A stretch of 64,000 bases of DNA from Desulfatirhabdium butyrativorans DSM 18734 (GCF_000429925.1 NZ_AUCU01000013.1:93579-157578), one strand, 5' to 3'; positions 42,861 to 52,313 are shown, counted from the stretch's first letter. The notes: generated from the letters alone by a model not told the origin. Program-made: numbers and translations.

Positions 42861-43337
42861 ATGAAAGTGCCCCTGATCGATCCGGAACGTTGTGATGGCT
42901 GCAAGAGCTGTGTGATGGCCTGCGCAATCGGGCATTTCGGTAAGGCGGATGAGTCGTTTTCGCGGATTCGGATTGAGGAATTTGCGGAATCTCCCCATCA
43001 TGTCCCTGTTTTATGTATGGCCTGCGATGAGGCGCCCTGTATCGATGTATGCCCGATGAATGCGCGGGTGCGCAGCGCAGGCGGGTGGGTCGAGACCGAT
43101 GCGGATCGCTGTATCGGTTGCAGGGCCTGCCTGTATATCTGCCCGGTTGCAGCGCCATCCATTCATCCGGAAACCGGAAAGAGCATGAGCTGCGATCGGT
43201 GCTGCAAAGATCCGCTCGGCGCCTGGTGCGAAAAGGCCTGCACCCTGAAAGGCGCCATTCGATTCGTTGACCCTCCACAGATCCATCGAGGAACCCATGA
43301 GCATCCTGATCGCCGGAAATGGCATAGCGGGAAATGA
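42861..43337 (+). CDS. Four-cluster 4Fe-4S electron transfer protein
   Basis: 158 residues of the DMSO-reductase-B/HycB/CooF type. Cysteine groups CDGCKSCVMAC, CMACDEAPCIDVCP, CIGCRACLYICP and CDRCCKDPLGAWCEKAC. It likely hands electrons between the FAD oxidoreductase encoded next (overlap of 41 bases) and a ferredoxin-dependent enzyme. No signal peptide, so cytosolic. Confidence 0.88.
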   Translation: MKVPLIDPERCDGCKSCVMACAIGHFGKADESFSRIRIEEFAESPHHVPVLCMACDEAPCIDVCPMNARVRSAGGWVETDADRCIGCRACLYICPVAAPSIHPETGKSMSCDRCCKDPLGAWCEKACTLKGAIRFVDPPQIHRGTHEHPDRRKWHSGK

Positions 43338-44562
43338 AACCGCTTTTCGATTGAGAAGCCTCAACCCCGATATCCCCATCACCATTCTGTCTGCCGAATC
43401 CAGTGCGGAATACGATCCGTGTTCGCTTCCGTATTATGTATCTGGCGAAATGGTCAGGGAAGCTGTTTTCCGCAAATCGATGGAAGACTATGCGAGGCAG
43501 CGAATCGATCTGCGCCTCGATCAGACAATCGTTTCCATCGACCGGAGCCGGAAGATCGCAACGACCGGAAACGGCGAATTGATTCCATTCAGCAAACTGG
43601 TTCTTGCGATGGGCGGATCCGTCTTTGTGCCGCCGATTGCCGGCGCCGACAAGCGGGGCGTGTTCCAATGCAAGCAGCTTTCGGATGCGGATGCGCTGGC
43701 TTCTCGCACGGGGAGCCGGGCTGTGGTGATCGGATCGGGGGCCATCGGCATCGAGGCCGCCGAAGCGCTGCTCAAGAAAGGTTTTCATGTATCGATCATC
43801 GAGTTGATGGACTGGATTGCGCCGGTTCTATTCGATGCAGACACGGCCAACCGTTTCGCCTCGGCCATGGAAGCCCGTGGGGTTGCGGTTTATACCCGGG
43901 AGAAAGTGCTTGCCATTGCCGGGGACAAAGACGTGTGTTCGGTGAAGACCGATCAACGGGAAATTCCCTGTGATACGGTGGTCCTGGCGACCGGTGTGGT
44001 TCCGCATGCCGCAATTGCCAGAGATGCCGGTCTTGCCGTAGGCAAAGGCATCGTCGTGAACGCTTTTATGCAGAGCAGCGATCCGGATATTTACGCTTGC
44101 GGGGATTGTGTGGAAACGGTGGATGCCTGTACCGGCGAGACAGCCATGTACCAATTGAAACACAATGCACTCGAACAGGCCAGGGTTGCCGCGGCCCACA
44201 TCGCCGGCAAGCCCCTACCGTATCGGGGCGCCTATGCCTTTGCAAGACTGCATTTTCTGGATATTCATGCGGTAACCTTCGGTAAGACCCAGCGGTCGAC
44301 GGCCTGTGAACTGGGCCAGTTGGAAATCATCGAAAAGGCATCGGACACCGGGGATTACCTACGGGTCATCGTGAAAGACGGGATGGTTGCGGGAGGTCAG
44401 GCCATGGGCGCTTATGCCAATGAGATCGGTTTGTGGATGGGGGCGATGTGGCGAAAAGACCCTATTCGGGAAATCCGGAATCTTCCCTATCGCTATTACG
44501 GCCGCAGTGTCGGCCGTCCCTGGACACAGCGCCGTCTGGCGCAATATCTGGATGCCGCCTGA
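43297..44562 (+). CDS. FAD/NAD(P)-dependent oxidoreductase
   Basis: 421 residues, pyridine nucleotide-disulfide fold. FAD site ILIAGNGIAGNETAFRL, NAD site AVVIGSGAIGIEAAEALL, second FAD motif DPDIYACGDCVE. The CSLPYY stretch in the CoA-disulfide-reductase position has its Cys near 46. The start at ATG 43297 (GAGG upstream) overlaps the Fe-S gene by 41 bases in another frame. The pair resembles NADH-oxidising subunits feeding an Fe-S protein. Confidence 0.85.
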   Translation: MSILIAGNGIAGNETAFRLRSLNPDIPITILSAESSAEYDPCSLPYYVSGEMVREAVFRKSMEDYARQRIDLRLDQTIVSIDRSRKIATTGNGELIPFSKLVLAMGGSVFVPPIAGADKRGVFQCKQLSDADALASRTGSRAVVIGSGAIGIEAAEALLKKGFHVSIIELMDWIAPVLFDADTANRFASAMEARGVAVYTREKVLAIAGDKDVCSVKTDQREIPCDTVVLATGVVPHAAIARDAGLAVGKGIVVNAFMQSSDPDIYACGDCVETVDACTGETAMYQLKHNALEQARVAAAHIAGKPLPYRGAYAFARLHFLDIHAVTFGKTQRSTACELGQLEIIEKASDTGDYLRVIVKDGMVAGGQAMGAYANEIGLWMGAMWRKDPIREIRNLPYRYYGRSVGRPWTQRRLAQYLDAA

Positions 44563-44667
44563 TTCCCACCTGATTTCCATTGACTTTTTTACTGTGCTGC
44601 CTTATGAAGTCCGACCCAAAAGGCCTCAGGCATCCTCAGCCCAGTCTTCTTTGATCCGATCATCGTG

Positions 44668-44717
44668 CCTGAACGGAAAGCCCCTATTTGGAGCGGCGCG
44701 CCGCCTGCGGGCAGGCA
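44668..44717. repeat. Partial MITE-like element
   Basis: CCTGAACGGAAAGCCCCTATTTGGAGC and CCGCCTGCGGGCAGG match the left half of 20389-20471. Nothing else in 44563-44812. Confidence 0.7.
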
Positions 44718-44812
44718 ATGTTGCGATTGATCGTGAAACAACATGCCCTCGGGCTCTGATCGGGCAGAACATTATTCCCGTATAGACCCCTTCCGATTTC
44801 GGAAAAATCCCC

Positions 44813-46705
44813 ATGAAAACGATCAGTTTACTCTTCCTCAATCTTTTTCTTGCCGGGTTGTTCGTTTTTCTGTTCCGAAAGCGTAATCTTCTGACATTCA
44901 ACCAGTCCGGAAGGATCTGGCTGACTTGGCTGGCAATCGCCATCATCACCCTGATGGATGAATTCACATCCATTTTCTACGCCCCGGCGGAGACCTACCG
45001 GTTTATCGGCCCCACGGCCATCGTGTTCATCGCCATTACCAGCATTCTGATCCGGTTCATGAGCACCCGATTCACGGAGATTGCGGAAATCCTGGAGGTG
45101 AACGGGCTGATCGGGGGAGGCGTCTATTCCTTTTCCTATCTGGTTCTTGGCCCGATGGTGTCCTTTGTCGCGGTTGCCTCCATCATGGTCGATTACATTC
45201 TGACTGCATGTATCTCGGCTGTGAGCGCCGTTCTGAACGCAACGTCCTTCTTTCCGGGAATCGGCCAGTCCAGCCATATCCTTCTGGTGCTGGTCTTTGT
45301 GATCATCTGGTCCATAGCGGGGCTCAATATCATCGGCATACGAGAAAATGCGAGAGTTGTCTTCATGATTTTTGTTGCGGCGGCTTTCATTATTCTCAAC
45401 TTGATCGTTTCCGGTCTGATAGCGCTGGATTCTTCCGCCATTGCGAAGATCGTGGATGCGGGATATGAGACGGTGGCCTCCCTCAACAGGGGCTCTCTAA
45501 CCAGAGATTATTCGAGTTTCATCGCCCATATCGCTTTTTGTATTCTGGCGTATTCCGGGATCGAATCGGTCATTCAGACAGCCGGCTTTGTTCAAAGCTG
45601 GCGGGACATTCACAAGGCCTACCTGTTTCTGGCCCTGACGGTCGGCATCATTACACCGTTGGTCGCCATTCTCGTTCTGTCCGCACCGATTCAGTTCGAT
45701 CAACATGAGGGGGATCTGATCACCCATTACGCGACGATGCTCAACGGTGTCCCATTCGGCGTGATGGTCGCCATCCTGGCCAGTATCACACTCATCATGG
45801 CCGTCAATACGGCGTTTGTGGCTTCCAGTGAATTGATCGAGCGTGTCGCCCACCGGTATGGATTCAACTGGATCATCGCAGTCAACAAACGCAATTCGCT
45901 CTACCGGATCCATCTGATCAATGCATGCTTTTTCTCCTTCATCATCCTGATCACGAACGGAAGCCAGAAGATCCTTGCGGATATGTATGCCCTCGGTCTT
46001 CTGGCCAGCTTCTCCATCAATCTATTTTCTCTGATCATCTACCGCTATTCAAAAGGAACAAAAGAAGTCGCGTCATATCACACGAGCCGTTTCGGTACAT
46101 TGATTCTCTGTCTGATCATGGCAAGCTGTTTCGTCTTTCTCGCCAAAGACAAACCCTATGGGTTGATGCTCTGGATCAGCGTGACGGTTTTTGTCCTGAT
46201 ATCGGGCATTGCCATCGCCAAACGGAGAAGCCCTGAAATTATCCAGGTCCTTCAGGCGGAGAGCGAAATGGAGATGGTCCTCTATCTGACGGAATCGACG
46301 GAAACGGAGCTTCATCTGTATTTTCAACGACCTCGTGAGAGTGAAATCGATTATCCGAAAAGCAATGAGGTCTATATCACCTTTTTCTCTCCGCGTCAGG
46401 GCATTCCCAAAAGACTGGGCAAAAATCATTTCCGGTTTCCAATTCGAAAAATTCCGCTGCACCAGCGTATCATCGCCATCCTGCGTGTCGTAGAACACGA
46501 ATTTCAAGGCAAGTCCGTCAAGGTGCATTTCGGCTGGCCCATGTCATCCTGGCTGGATCGCATGTCCGTCACCGTGATGGTATACCATATCATGAAAATG
46601 CCCAGGCTCTTTCCGCAGATGGGATTTCTCATTCAATACGAAAAGCCGTGGAATGCCGTCTCATCCGGTACCGATGATCGAAGGATTGCCGGGCATGCGG
46701 CATGA
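44813..46705 (+). CDS. APC-superfamily permease with cytosolic C-terminal domain
   Basis: 630 residues. About twelve hydrophobic helices up to residue 470 fit the amino acid-polyamine-organocation family (early VNGLIGGGVYSFSY segment in the first half). The last 150 residues are soluble and unassigned (from IIQVLQAESEMEMVLY). Next to iorAB and paaK an aromatic or other amino acid is the natural guess for its substrate, but that is only context. Weak ribosome site. Confidence 0.8.
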   Translation: MKTISLLFLNLFLAGLFVFLFRKRNLLTFNQSGRIWLTWLAIAIITLMDEFTSIFYAPAETYRFIGPTAIVFIAITSILIRFMSTRFTEIAEILEVNGLIGGGVYSFSYLVLGPMVSFVAVASIMVDYILTACISAVSAVLNATSFFPGIGQSSHILLVLVFVIIWSIAGLNIIGIRENARVVFMIFVAAAFIILNLIVSGLIALDSSAIAKIVDAGYETVASLNRGSLTRDYSSFIAHIAFCILAYSGIESVIQTAGFVQSWRDIHKAYLFLALTVGIITPLVAILVLSAPIQFDQHEGDLITHYATMLNGVPFGVMVAILASITLIMAVNTAFVASSELIERVAHRYGFNWIIAVNKRNSLYRIHLINACFFSFIILITNGSQKILADMYALGLLASFSINLFSLIIYRYSKGTKEVASYHTSRFGTLILCLIMASCFVFLAKDKPYGLMLWISVTVFVLISGIAIAKRRSPEIIQVLQAESEMEMVLYLTESTETELHLYFQRPRESEIDYPKSNEVYITFFSPRQGIPKRLGKNHFRFPIRKIPLHQRIIAILRVVEHEFQGKSVKVHFGWPMSSWLDRMSVTVMVYHIMKMPRLFPQMGFLIQYEKPWNAVSSGTDDRRIAGHAA

Positions 46706-46936
46706 TATTCGCGGATTTCTTTGGATAGGGCTGCGGCGTTCCGGTGAGGGCAGGGATGCGATATGGCTGAACATCAATGTCCCTTCGTTTCAGGGTATTT
46801 CCGGTGCCGATGAGCGAGGCTGCTGATTCTCTGCCGGGTCTGGCAACGCCATCTTGCATGGCTGTTCCCCGTTTCGGCCAGTGATGGGATGGCGGTTCAA
46901 TGACTTTTAAACGAGGCCGGGACGTCTTGAATATCG

Positions 46937-46965
46937 TTGACTTTTTGATCGTAGTAGCCTATAGA
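46937..46965 (+). promoter_or_regulatory. Promoter of tRNA-Leu
   Basis: TTGACT, 17 bases, TATAGA, 15 bases before the tRNA 5' end. Close to the sigma-70 consensus at the right distance for a tRNA gene. Confidence 0.75.
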
Positions 46966-46980
46966 AACCAGGCAAAAAAG

Positions 46981-47067
46981 GCCGGAGTGGTGAAACTGGT
47001 AGACGCAGAGGACTCAAAATCCTCCGGGCGCAAGCTCATAAGGGTTCGATTCCCTTCTCCGGCACCA
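46981..47067 (+). tRNA. tRNA-Leu (CAA)
   Basis: 87 bases including encoded CCA. The acceptor stem GCCGGAG/CTCCGGC pairs perfectly; the anticodon loop CTCAAAA between GAGGA and TCCTC gives anticodon CAA, reading UUG. A long variable arm (GGGCGCAAGCTC) and the GGTTCGATTCC T-arm confirm a class II leucine tRNA. Confidence 0.97.
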
Positions 47068-47167
47068 TCCTGATTTCAATTGATCATAGCCTTTATCCCC
47101 TGAATTGTTTGTGCTATTCCCCCTCAAACTGTAACCCTCTCTTTCCATGAATCCAGCAGATATTATC

Positions 47168-47219
47168 GTGCCTGAACGAAAAAGCCCTATTCGGAGCAGT
47201 GCGCCGCCTGCGGGCAGGA
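47168..47219. repeat. Partial MITE-like element
   Basis: CCTGAACGAAAAAGCCCTATTCGGAGC with CCGCCTGCGGGCAGG; same family as 44668-44717, just beyond the tupC stop. Confidence 0.7.
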
Positions 47220-47234
47220 TTCATCACAATTCAA

Positions 47235-47978
47235 TCATACAGATGGGTTGGTGATGGCTGTAGTGTCCCAAGGCGCCCAGGTGCTGAGCGAAACGGCCGC
47301 TTCTCCCAGAATTTCTCGGATGTCTCCTTCCCGGATGATCCGCCCTTCGAAGAGAACGGCGACTCTGCGGGTCAGAAACGGAATTTCCGAAAAATCGTGG
47401 GTGACAAAGAGCGTCGTGATTCCCGTTTCGGGTAAAATGCGCCCCAATTCGATCAGCAACCCTTTTCGAGTGGGGTAATCCAGCGCAGAAAAAGGCTCAT
47501 CCATCAACAGCAGTTGCGGCTGCAGGGCAAGGGCTCGTGCGATGCTGGCGCGCTGGGCCTCGCCACCGGAGAGCTTTCGCGCCTGCTTGTGGGCAAGATG
47601 CGAAATTCCCAGCCGATGCATCCATTCCTCCGAACGCATCCGCGCATCATGCCGAGAAACGCCCCGAATCCGCTGCGGAATTTCAATGTTTCGTTGGACC
47701 GTCGTGTCCAGCAGCAGGGCTTCCTGAAAGACCAAGGCCATGCGCCGCATGGCTGCCAGACGATTGCCGTTTGAGACAGGTTCGCCATCCAACTCGATGG
47801 TGCCTGTATCCGGCTGGATCAGGAAGGCCAACACCTGCAGGAGTGTGGATTTCCCGGATCCGTTTGGGCCGACCAACGCGAGGGTTTCTCCGGAAGTCAG
47901 CACCAACCGGTCGATATCCAGGATCGCTTTTCCGGATCGTTGGAGTTTCAGGTCCGAAGCTGTGAATGCAATCGGCAT
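47235..47978 (-). CDS. tupC: Tungstate ABC transporter, ATPase
   Basis: 247 residues. Walker A GPNGSGKSTLL, signature LSGGEAQRASIARAL, Walker B LLLMDEPFSALD, H-loop VTHDFSE. The start overlaps the permease stop by one base. By linkage to TupA and TupB it powers oxyanion import. Confidence 0.9.
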   Translation of the reverse strand: MPIAFTASDLKLQRSGKAILDIDRLVLTSGETLALVGPNGSGKSTLLQVLAFLIQPDTGTIELDGEPVSNGNRLAAMRRMALVFQEALLLDTTVQRNIEIPQRIRGVSRHDARMRSEEWMHRLGISHLAHKQARKLSGGEAQRASIARALALQPQLLLMDEPFSALDYPTRKGLLIELGRILPETGITTLFVTHDFSEIPFLTRRVAVLFEGRIIREGDIREILGEAAVSLSTWAPWDTTAITNPSV

Positions 47979-48676
47979 CAGGGAGCGCTCTTTCGTTGCT
48001 GCCAGAGGCTCAACAAGGATACGATGACAAATGTCAGCGCCAGCAGAATGATACTGAGGGCGGTGGCAAGCTCCAGGTTCCCTTTTGAAACCTCCAGAAC
48101 GGTTGCGGTTGTCAACACCCGGGTGTATCCGCGGATGTTGCCGCCGACCATCATCGAAGCACCGACTTCGCTGATCACCCCGCCGAAGCCGGCGATGACG
48201 GCTGAGAGAATGCCCAGCCGGGCTTCCCAGAGCAGGAGCAGCAGGAATTGAAAACGGGTGGCGCCCATGGAGCGGATCTGCAGAAGCAGCTTGGGATTGA
48301 CGGACTGGATGGCTGCCATGCTGAATCCGGCGACGATCGGGCTTGCGATGATGGACTGCGCCACGACAATCGCCGTTGGCGTATACAGGAGCCCCAGCAT
48401 GCCCAGGGGGCCGTAGCGCGCCAGCATCAACCAGGTGACCAGGCCCACCACAACGGGCGGAAGTCCCATGCCGAAATTGACGAGACTCACCCAGAATCCC
48501 CGGCTGGGGAAACGGGTGAGCGCAAGGACGGTACCGATCGGGATGCCGATGGCGATACTGATGATGGTGGCCGTCACCGACACCTGAATGGTGCGCCAGG
48601 TGATTTCCAGAACCTCCGGATCAAGCGATATCAGCATCCGGACGGCGGCCAGCAATCCTTCCCAGATGACGTTCAT
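47978..48676 (-). CDS. tupB: Tungstate ABC transporter, permease
   Basis: 232 residues with about five to six membrane helices and the EAA-type loop around GATRFQFLLLLLWEARLGIL. N-terminal LAAVRMLISLDPEVLEITWRT is typical of TupB rather than ModB. A 139-base gap separates it from tupA. Confidence 0.88.
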   Translation of the reverse strand: MNVIWEGLLAAVRMLISLDPEVLEITWRTIQVSVTATIISIAIGIPIGTVLALTRFPSRGFWVSLVNFGMGLPPVVVGLVTWLMLARYGPLGMLGLLYTPTAIVVAQSIIASPIVAGFSMAAIQSVNPKLLLQIRSMGATRFQFLLLLLWEARLGILSAVIAGFGGVISEVGASMMVGGNIRGYTRVLTTATVLEVSKGNLELATALSIILLALTFVIVSLLSLWQQRKSAP

Positions 48677-48815
48677 TTAAGCAAGCCTTTACGGTTGATG
48701 GCCGCAGAAAAAGTCACCGTACCTCTGATCTTGGGTTATCGCCGGGCCTGAGCATGGGGGCGTACCCGTGCCCCCATGCGGCTCACTGGAAACCCATCGA
48801 CTTTTTGCGAGTCTA

Positions 48816-49673
48816 TCACGGTTTCCCGGATTCTGTTGCGGCATCCGGGAAAAAGAGCGGTGCACCGTATTTGTCCTTCCCGAATTCACCGATGCGTTTC
48901 TGTGTTTCCGGTGCGATCATGAAATCGACGAAGGCCTTGGCTCCCGAAGCGTTTACCTTGCTGAACTTCTCCGGATTCACCTGCATGACATGGTAAATGT
49001 TGAGCAAGGGTTTGTCTCCCTCACACAGAATGGCAAGCTCGAGATGCGCTTTTTGGGACAGGTACGTACCCCGGTCGGTCAATGTGTAGGCGCCTTTCTG
49101 GGAAGCCATCGATAGCGTCGCCCCCATTCCCTGGCCCGATTCCTGATACCAGGGTTTTCCTTTGGGGTCAATGCCCGCTTCTTTCCAGAGAGAAAGCTCC
49201 TTCTTGTGGGTTCCGGAATCATCGCCCCGCGAAATGAAAACCGATTGGGTTGCGGCGATGGCTTTGAGCGCCTCGACTGCGGATTTGCCCTTAAGGCCGG
49301 CCGGATCTTTCGATGGTCCTGCGAGGATGAAGTCGTTGTGCATCACGAGCCGGTAGTTGATGCCGATGCCGACATCCACCAGTTTTTTCTCGGCTGCCGG
49401 GGCATGCACCAGCAGCACATCCGCTTCTCCCTTCTCACCCATGGCAAGGGCTTGACCCGTACCGACGGCAATGGTTTTCACACGGTATCCCGTCTGTTTT
49501 TCGAAAATCGGCACCAGCTCGTCGAGAAGGCCGGAATCGACCGTCGATGTCGTCGTGGAGAGGATGATGTCTTTGACCTCTGCGGCAGATGCGGCGGCAA
49601 TCCATAACAACGATAGCAGCGCAACAGCCATGGAACCCCTTAACCAGTGACGGCCTACAAACAACTTGTTCAT
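48816..49673 (-). CDS. tupA: Tungstate-binding periplasmic protein
   Basis: 285 residues with a Sec signal peptide (cleavage near ASAAEV). The oxyanion-binding STTTSTVDSGLL motif follows directly, as in TupA of Gram-positive and delta-proteobacteria, and distinguishes it from ModA. SRGDDSGTHKKEL is the second ligand region. Start at ATG 49673, seven bases after AGGAG. Confidence 0.92.
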   Translation of the reverse strand: MNKLFVGRHWLRGSMAVALLSLLWIAAASAAEVKDIILSTTTSTVDSGLLDELVPIFEKQTGYRVKTIAVGTGQALAMGEKGEADVLLVHAPAAEKKLVDVGIGINYRLVMHNDFILAGPSKDPAGLKGKSAVEALKAIAATQSVFISRGDDSGTHKKELSLWKEAGIDPKGKPWYQESGQGMGATLSMASQKGAYTLTDRGTYLSQKAHLELAILCEGDKPLLNIYHVMQVNPEKFSKVNASGAKAFVDFMIAPETQKRIGEFGKDKYGAPLFFPDAATESGKP

Positions 49674-49843
49674 ATTCAATCTCCTTTCTCTTGTTTGTGA
49701 TCAAGCAAAACCACGCGTAGCCCTGCCAGCATTGGCCTGTCTTGCCGGATCGTATGGTGATTTACAGATTCCATGCATTCCATCCGCGATCCCCAAACGT
49801 TCCGTAACATATTCGTGAGGCTAACATTGCACCCATCATATCC

Positions 49844-50698
49844 CTATGGCCGGTGCTGTTTCCACTGTTTGGAATTGGGGAAAAACAGGCTGGCGCCATA
49901 GCGATCTTTTCCAAATTCCTGGATGATCTTCTGCCCCTTGTCGACGGCAGTCAGCCAGTTGACGAATATCATCGCATCCTTTAAATTCGTATTGGGAAAT
50001 TTTTTCGGATTGACGGGGATCAGCGAAATGAAATTGAGCAGGACTTCATCGTTTTCGACCAGAATGACGGAGTGGATTTGTTTTTGCAGCGAGAGAAACG
50101 TTGCCCGATCAATAGCTGTATAGGCTGATTTTTCACTGACATATTTCAATGTCGCTCCGTTACCCAGAGAGCCTTTCTCGTAGATTTCGTACCATGCCCC
50201 TTTGGGTTCGACTCCGGCAATCGACCATAAATTCATTTCCGCTACATGTGTGCCGGAGCGATCTCCCCGACTGATGAACAAGGCACCTGTTTGGGCGATT
50301 TTGCGGAGCGCATCGACAGCGCTTTTCATATTTCGAATCCCGGCAGGATCATTCGGAGGCCCTACGATCACGAAGTCATTGTACATGAGATCGATACGTT
50401 CCGTTCCATACCCTTCTGCTACAAATTTTTCTTCGAGTGACCGTGCATGCACCATGACCAGATCGATCGCACCTTTTTGGGCGAGTTTCAACGTTGCACC
50501 CGTACCCATTCCGATATGCCGCACGCGAATTCCGGTTTCCGTTTCGAATGCCTGCTCCAGAACATCGACAATTCCCGAATCGATGGGACCGATCGTGCTG
50601 GCCAGGAGGACAAACCCTTTCTGTTCTGCAGGACTGCCGGTGACAAAACCGGCGATCAGGGCCAGCGCAATGCAGCTACACACCATGAATCTCTTCAT
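49844..50698 (-). CDS. Second TupA-like binding protein with altered ligand motif
   Basis: 284 residues; signal peptide MKRFMVCSCIALALIAGF. It aligns with TupA along its length (GMGTGATLKLAQKGAIDLVMVHA, SRGDRSGTHVAEMNLW, EFGKDRYGASLFFP) but the N-terminal binding motif reads LLASTIGPIDSGIV instead of STTTSTVDSG. So the ligand may differ or be bound more weakly. It lies 16 bases after the unknown gene 50715-51488, and no separate permease is present; it may share TupBC. Confidence 0.85.
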   Translation of the reverse strand: MKRFMVCSCIALALIAGFVTGSPAEQKGFVLLASTIGPIDSGIVDVLEQAFETETGIRVRHIGMGTGATLKLAQKGAIDLVMVHARSLEEKFVAEGYGTERIDLMYNDFVIVGPPNDPAGIRNMKSAVDALRKIAQTGALFISRGDRSGTHVAEMNLWSIAGVEPKGAWYEIYEKGSLGNGATLKYVSEKSAYTAIDRATFLSLQKQIHSVILVENDEVLLNFISLIPVNPKKFPNTNLKDAMIFVNWLTAVDKGQKIIQEFGKDRYGASLFFPNSKQWKQHRP

Positions 50699-50714
50699 CA
50701 TCATCATCTCCTTC

Positions 50715-51488
50715 TTATGGTTTTCCAAATGGTTGGGGTGAGAGAAGATCGCTAAACCAGGATGGATCTTCGGCCATGCATACGATTGATTGTCCCGCCT
50801 CGCGGAATATGCTGAAATCCATCTGGTATAAATGCGAAAGGATAAAGGATCGGGTTTCCGCATTGGCTTGACCTATCTTTTTTTGAAGTGTTACAGCGTC
50901 GTAAATTTGGAAACTGTTCAAAAAACCGATCGTATCGGCAATTCGTCGCATTTGCCGATCCGCATGGGCCAGGTAGTGCCTGGCTATCCATCCAGATTGT
51001 TCAAGCCTCGAGAAAAGATAGGGCAATAGCGGAGTACGGGTAATTTCCAGATGGAAATCCTTCTTGAATAGTTCCATCGTGGCAATTCGGGATTGTCCGT
51101 TTTTCCGGAATTGATCACTCAGACGTCCATGCCGCCATTTGCGAACAGCGGTTTGACCATCCTTTGATACGACCCGAATTTCACGGGGGTTGACAAGAAG
51201 GTCTCCCGCAGCGCAATATTCACAGCAGTTCGCATAGTTGCCGGCACAAAGCAGCGCTGCCTCATTCAGCCGGACCATCAGGAGCCAGTATATGGGATCG
51301 GCCTCTTTGCCCGTATTTTCCAGGGTATCCACCCAGGTTTCGATTTCGCCTTCGTTCAGATCGTAGGGAAGTGCCTTTGCATCCAGGCGTGCATTGAATG
51401 CGAGCAGTGAATCGATCGATTCCCCCAGCGGTTTGTCTTTGATGAAGCGGTTGAAAACAGTTTGATTTTCGATGGCTGATGGTTGCAT
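50715..51488 (-). CDS. Unknown protein ahead of the second TupA
   Basis: 257 residues, not recognised. No signal peptide or membrane helix. It is helix-rich, with a cysteine group GNYANCCEYC and a basic region RKWRHGRLSDQFRKNG. The ATG at 51488 is 41 bases downstream of the -10 described below. The same operon continues with the TupA-like gene. Its first 16 codons are also found, diverged, at the head of the ccsA-like operon. By context it may act in tungstate or molybdate handling. Confidence 0.75.
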   Translation of the reverse strand: MQPSAIENQTVFNRFIKDKPLGESIDSLLAFNARLDAKALPYDLNEGEIETWVDTLENTGKEADPIYWLLMVRLNEAALLCAGNYANCCEYCAAGDLLVNPREIRVVSKDGQTAVRKWRHGRLSDQFRKNGQSRIATMELFKKDFHLEITRTPLLPYLFSRLEQSGWIARHYLAHADRQMRRIADTIGFLNSFQIYDAVTLQKKIGQANAETRSFILSHLYQMDFSIFREAGQSIVCMAEDPSWFSDLLSPQPFGKP

Positions 51489-52313
51489 GATGCGCTCGTT
51501 TCCTGTTTCAGGATGTTCAATCAATCGCTTCCTACCAGCTCCAAAAGTATATGTCAATAGTGGCATAGCGTATGCGCCGGATGGGACGTTTACGAGGTTT
51601 CGAATGATGTGGCGGCGTTCGGTCGCCATTCAGTAGATGAATTTGCATGCCTGCAAGCGGCATTTTGCCGGGTGAAAGGGCTTGGATGCGGCGTGGCAAT
51701 CTCTTTCCGGTCGCATTGACATCATGGGATTGTCCCGATATAACCACTTTCAAATCAGGATGTGAAGGAATGCCAAAGGCAGTCAGAGCGGATACCGTAT
51801 CCTGAAAGCCCTCAGGGGATGACCTGTCGAATCGGGATACGCGACCGATCCGCATTGCCTGGTGGAAAATCGAGAATACGCTGGATGAATCCTCAAATCG
51901 GATGGGATCGAGATGGCTGCAAATCCAAGAATTCCGGAAAAAGATCAGACATCGGCTGCGGGAGATGGAAGGAATTCGGTGACGATGACGGGAAATCCCG
52001 GAGGCCCGTTTTTTATCCGTTCGAAAATCTGGTTCGAAGACAGCTCGGGGGAGGTGATTTTCGGCCTGGGACGCCTGAAAATGCTGGAAGCCATCGAAAG
52101 AAATGGATCGATTCAGGCTGCCGCCAAAGAGCTGAAGATGAGTTACCGCGCCTTATGGGGAAGAATAACGGCAACCGAAAAACGAATGGGTCGGCAATTG
52201 TTGACGCGCAACGTAGGCGGTTCAGCCGGGGGCGGATCCAGGTTGACGCCATTTGCGAAAATACTTCTGGAAAGTTTTCGGGAGATCCACCGACGCATTG
52301 CTGTCGAGTCGGA
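51441..52313. repeat. Direct duplication, copy 1 (promoter, leader, ModE-type gene)
   Basis: About 873 bases match 58920-59793 in the same orientation, with scattered substitutions and small indels. Included are the first 16 codons of the unknown gene, the leftward promoter and operator, a long spacer and nearly all of the ModE-type gene. Match is lost near CTGTCGAGTCGGACC. Confidence 0.92.
51529..51568 (-). promoter_or_regulatory. Leftward promoter with palindromic operator, copy 1
   Basis: On the minus strand TTGACA (51557-51552), a 17-base spacer and TAGGAA (51534-51529). A palindrome ATATGTCA-N4-TGGCATAG (51549-51568) overlaps the -35, the expected place for a repressor. Copy 2 keeps the -35, spacer length, -10 and palindrome. 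It drives the unknown gene and the second TupA gene. Confidence 0.7.

Noticed and set aside
46981..47067. tRNA as an attachment site for an integrated element carrying the tup/TonB genes
   Set aside because: No integrase is seen and no repeat of the tRNA 3' end was noticed at the other end of the region.
51532..51855. Minus-strand ORF shared by both duplication copies (also 59047-59232)
   Set aside because: The peptides look alike only because the DNA is duplicated; lengths and starts differ and it covers the promoter and leader.
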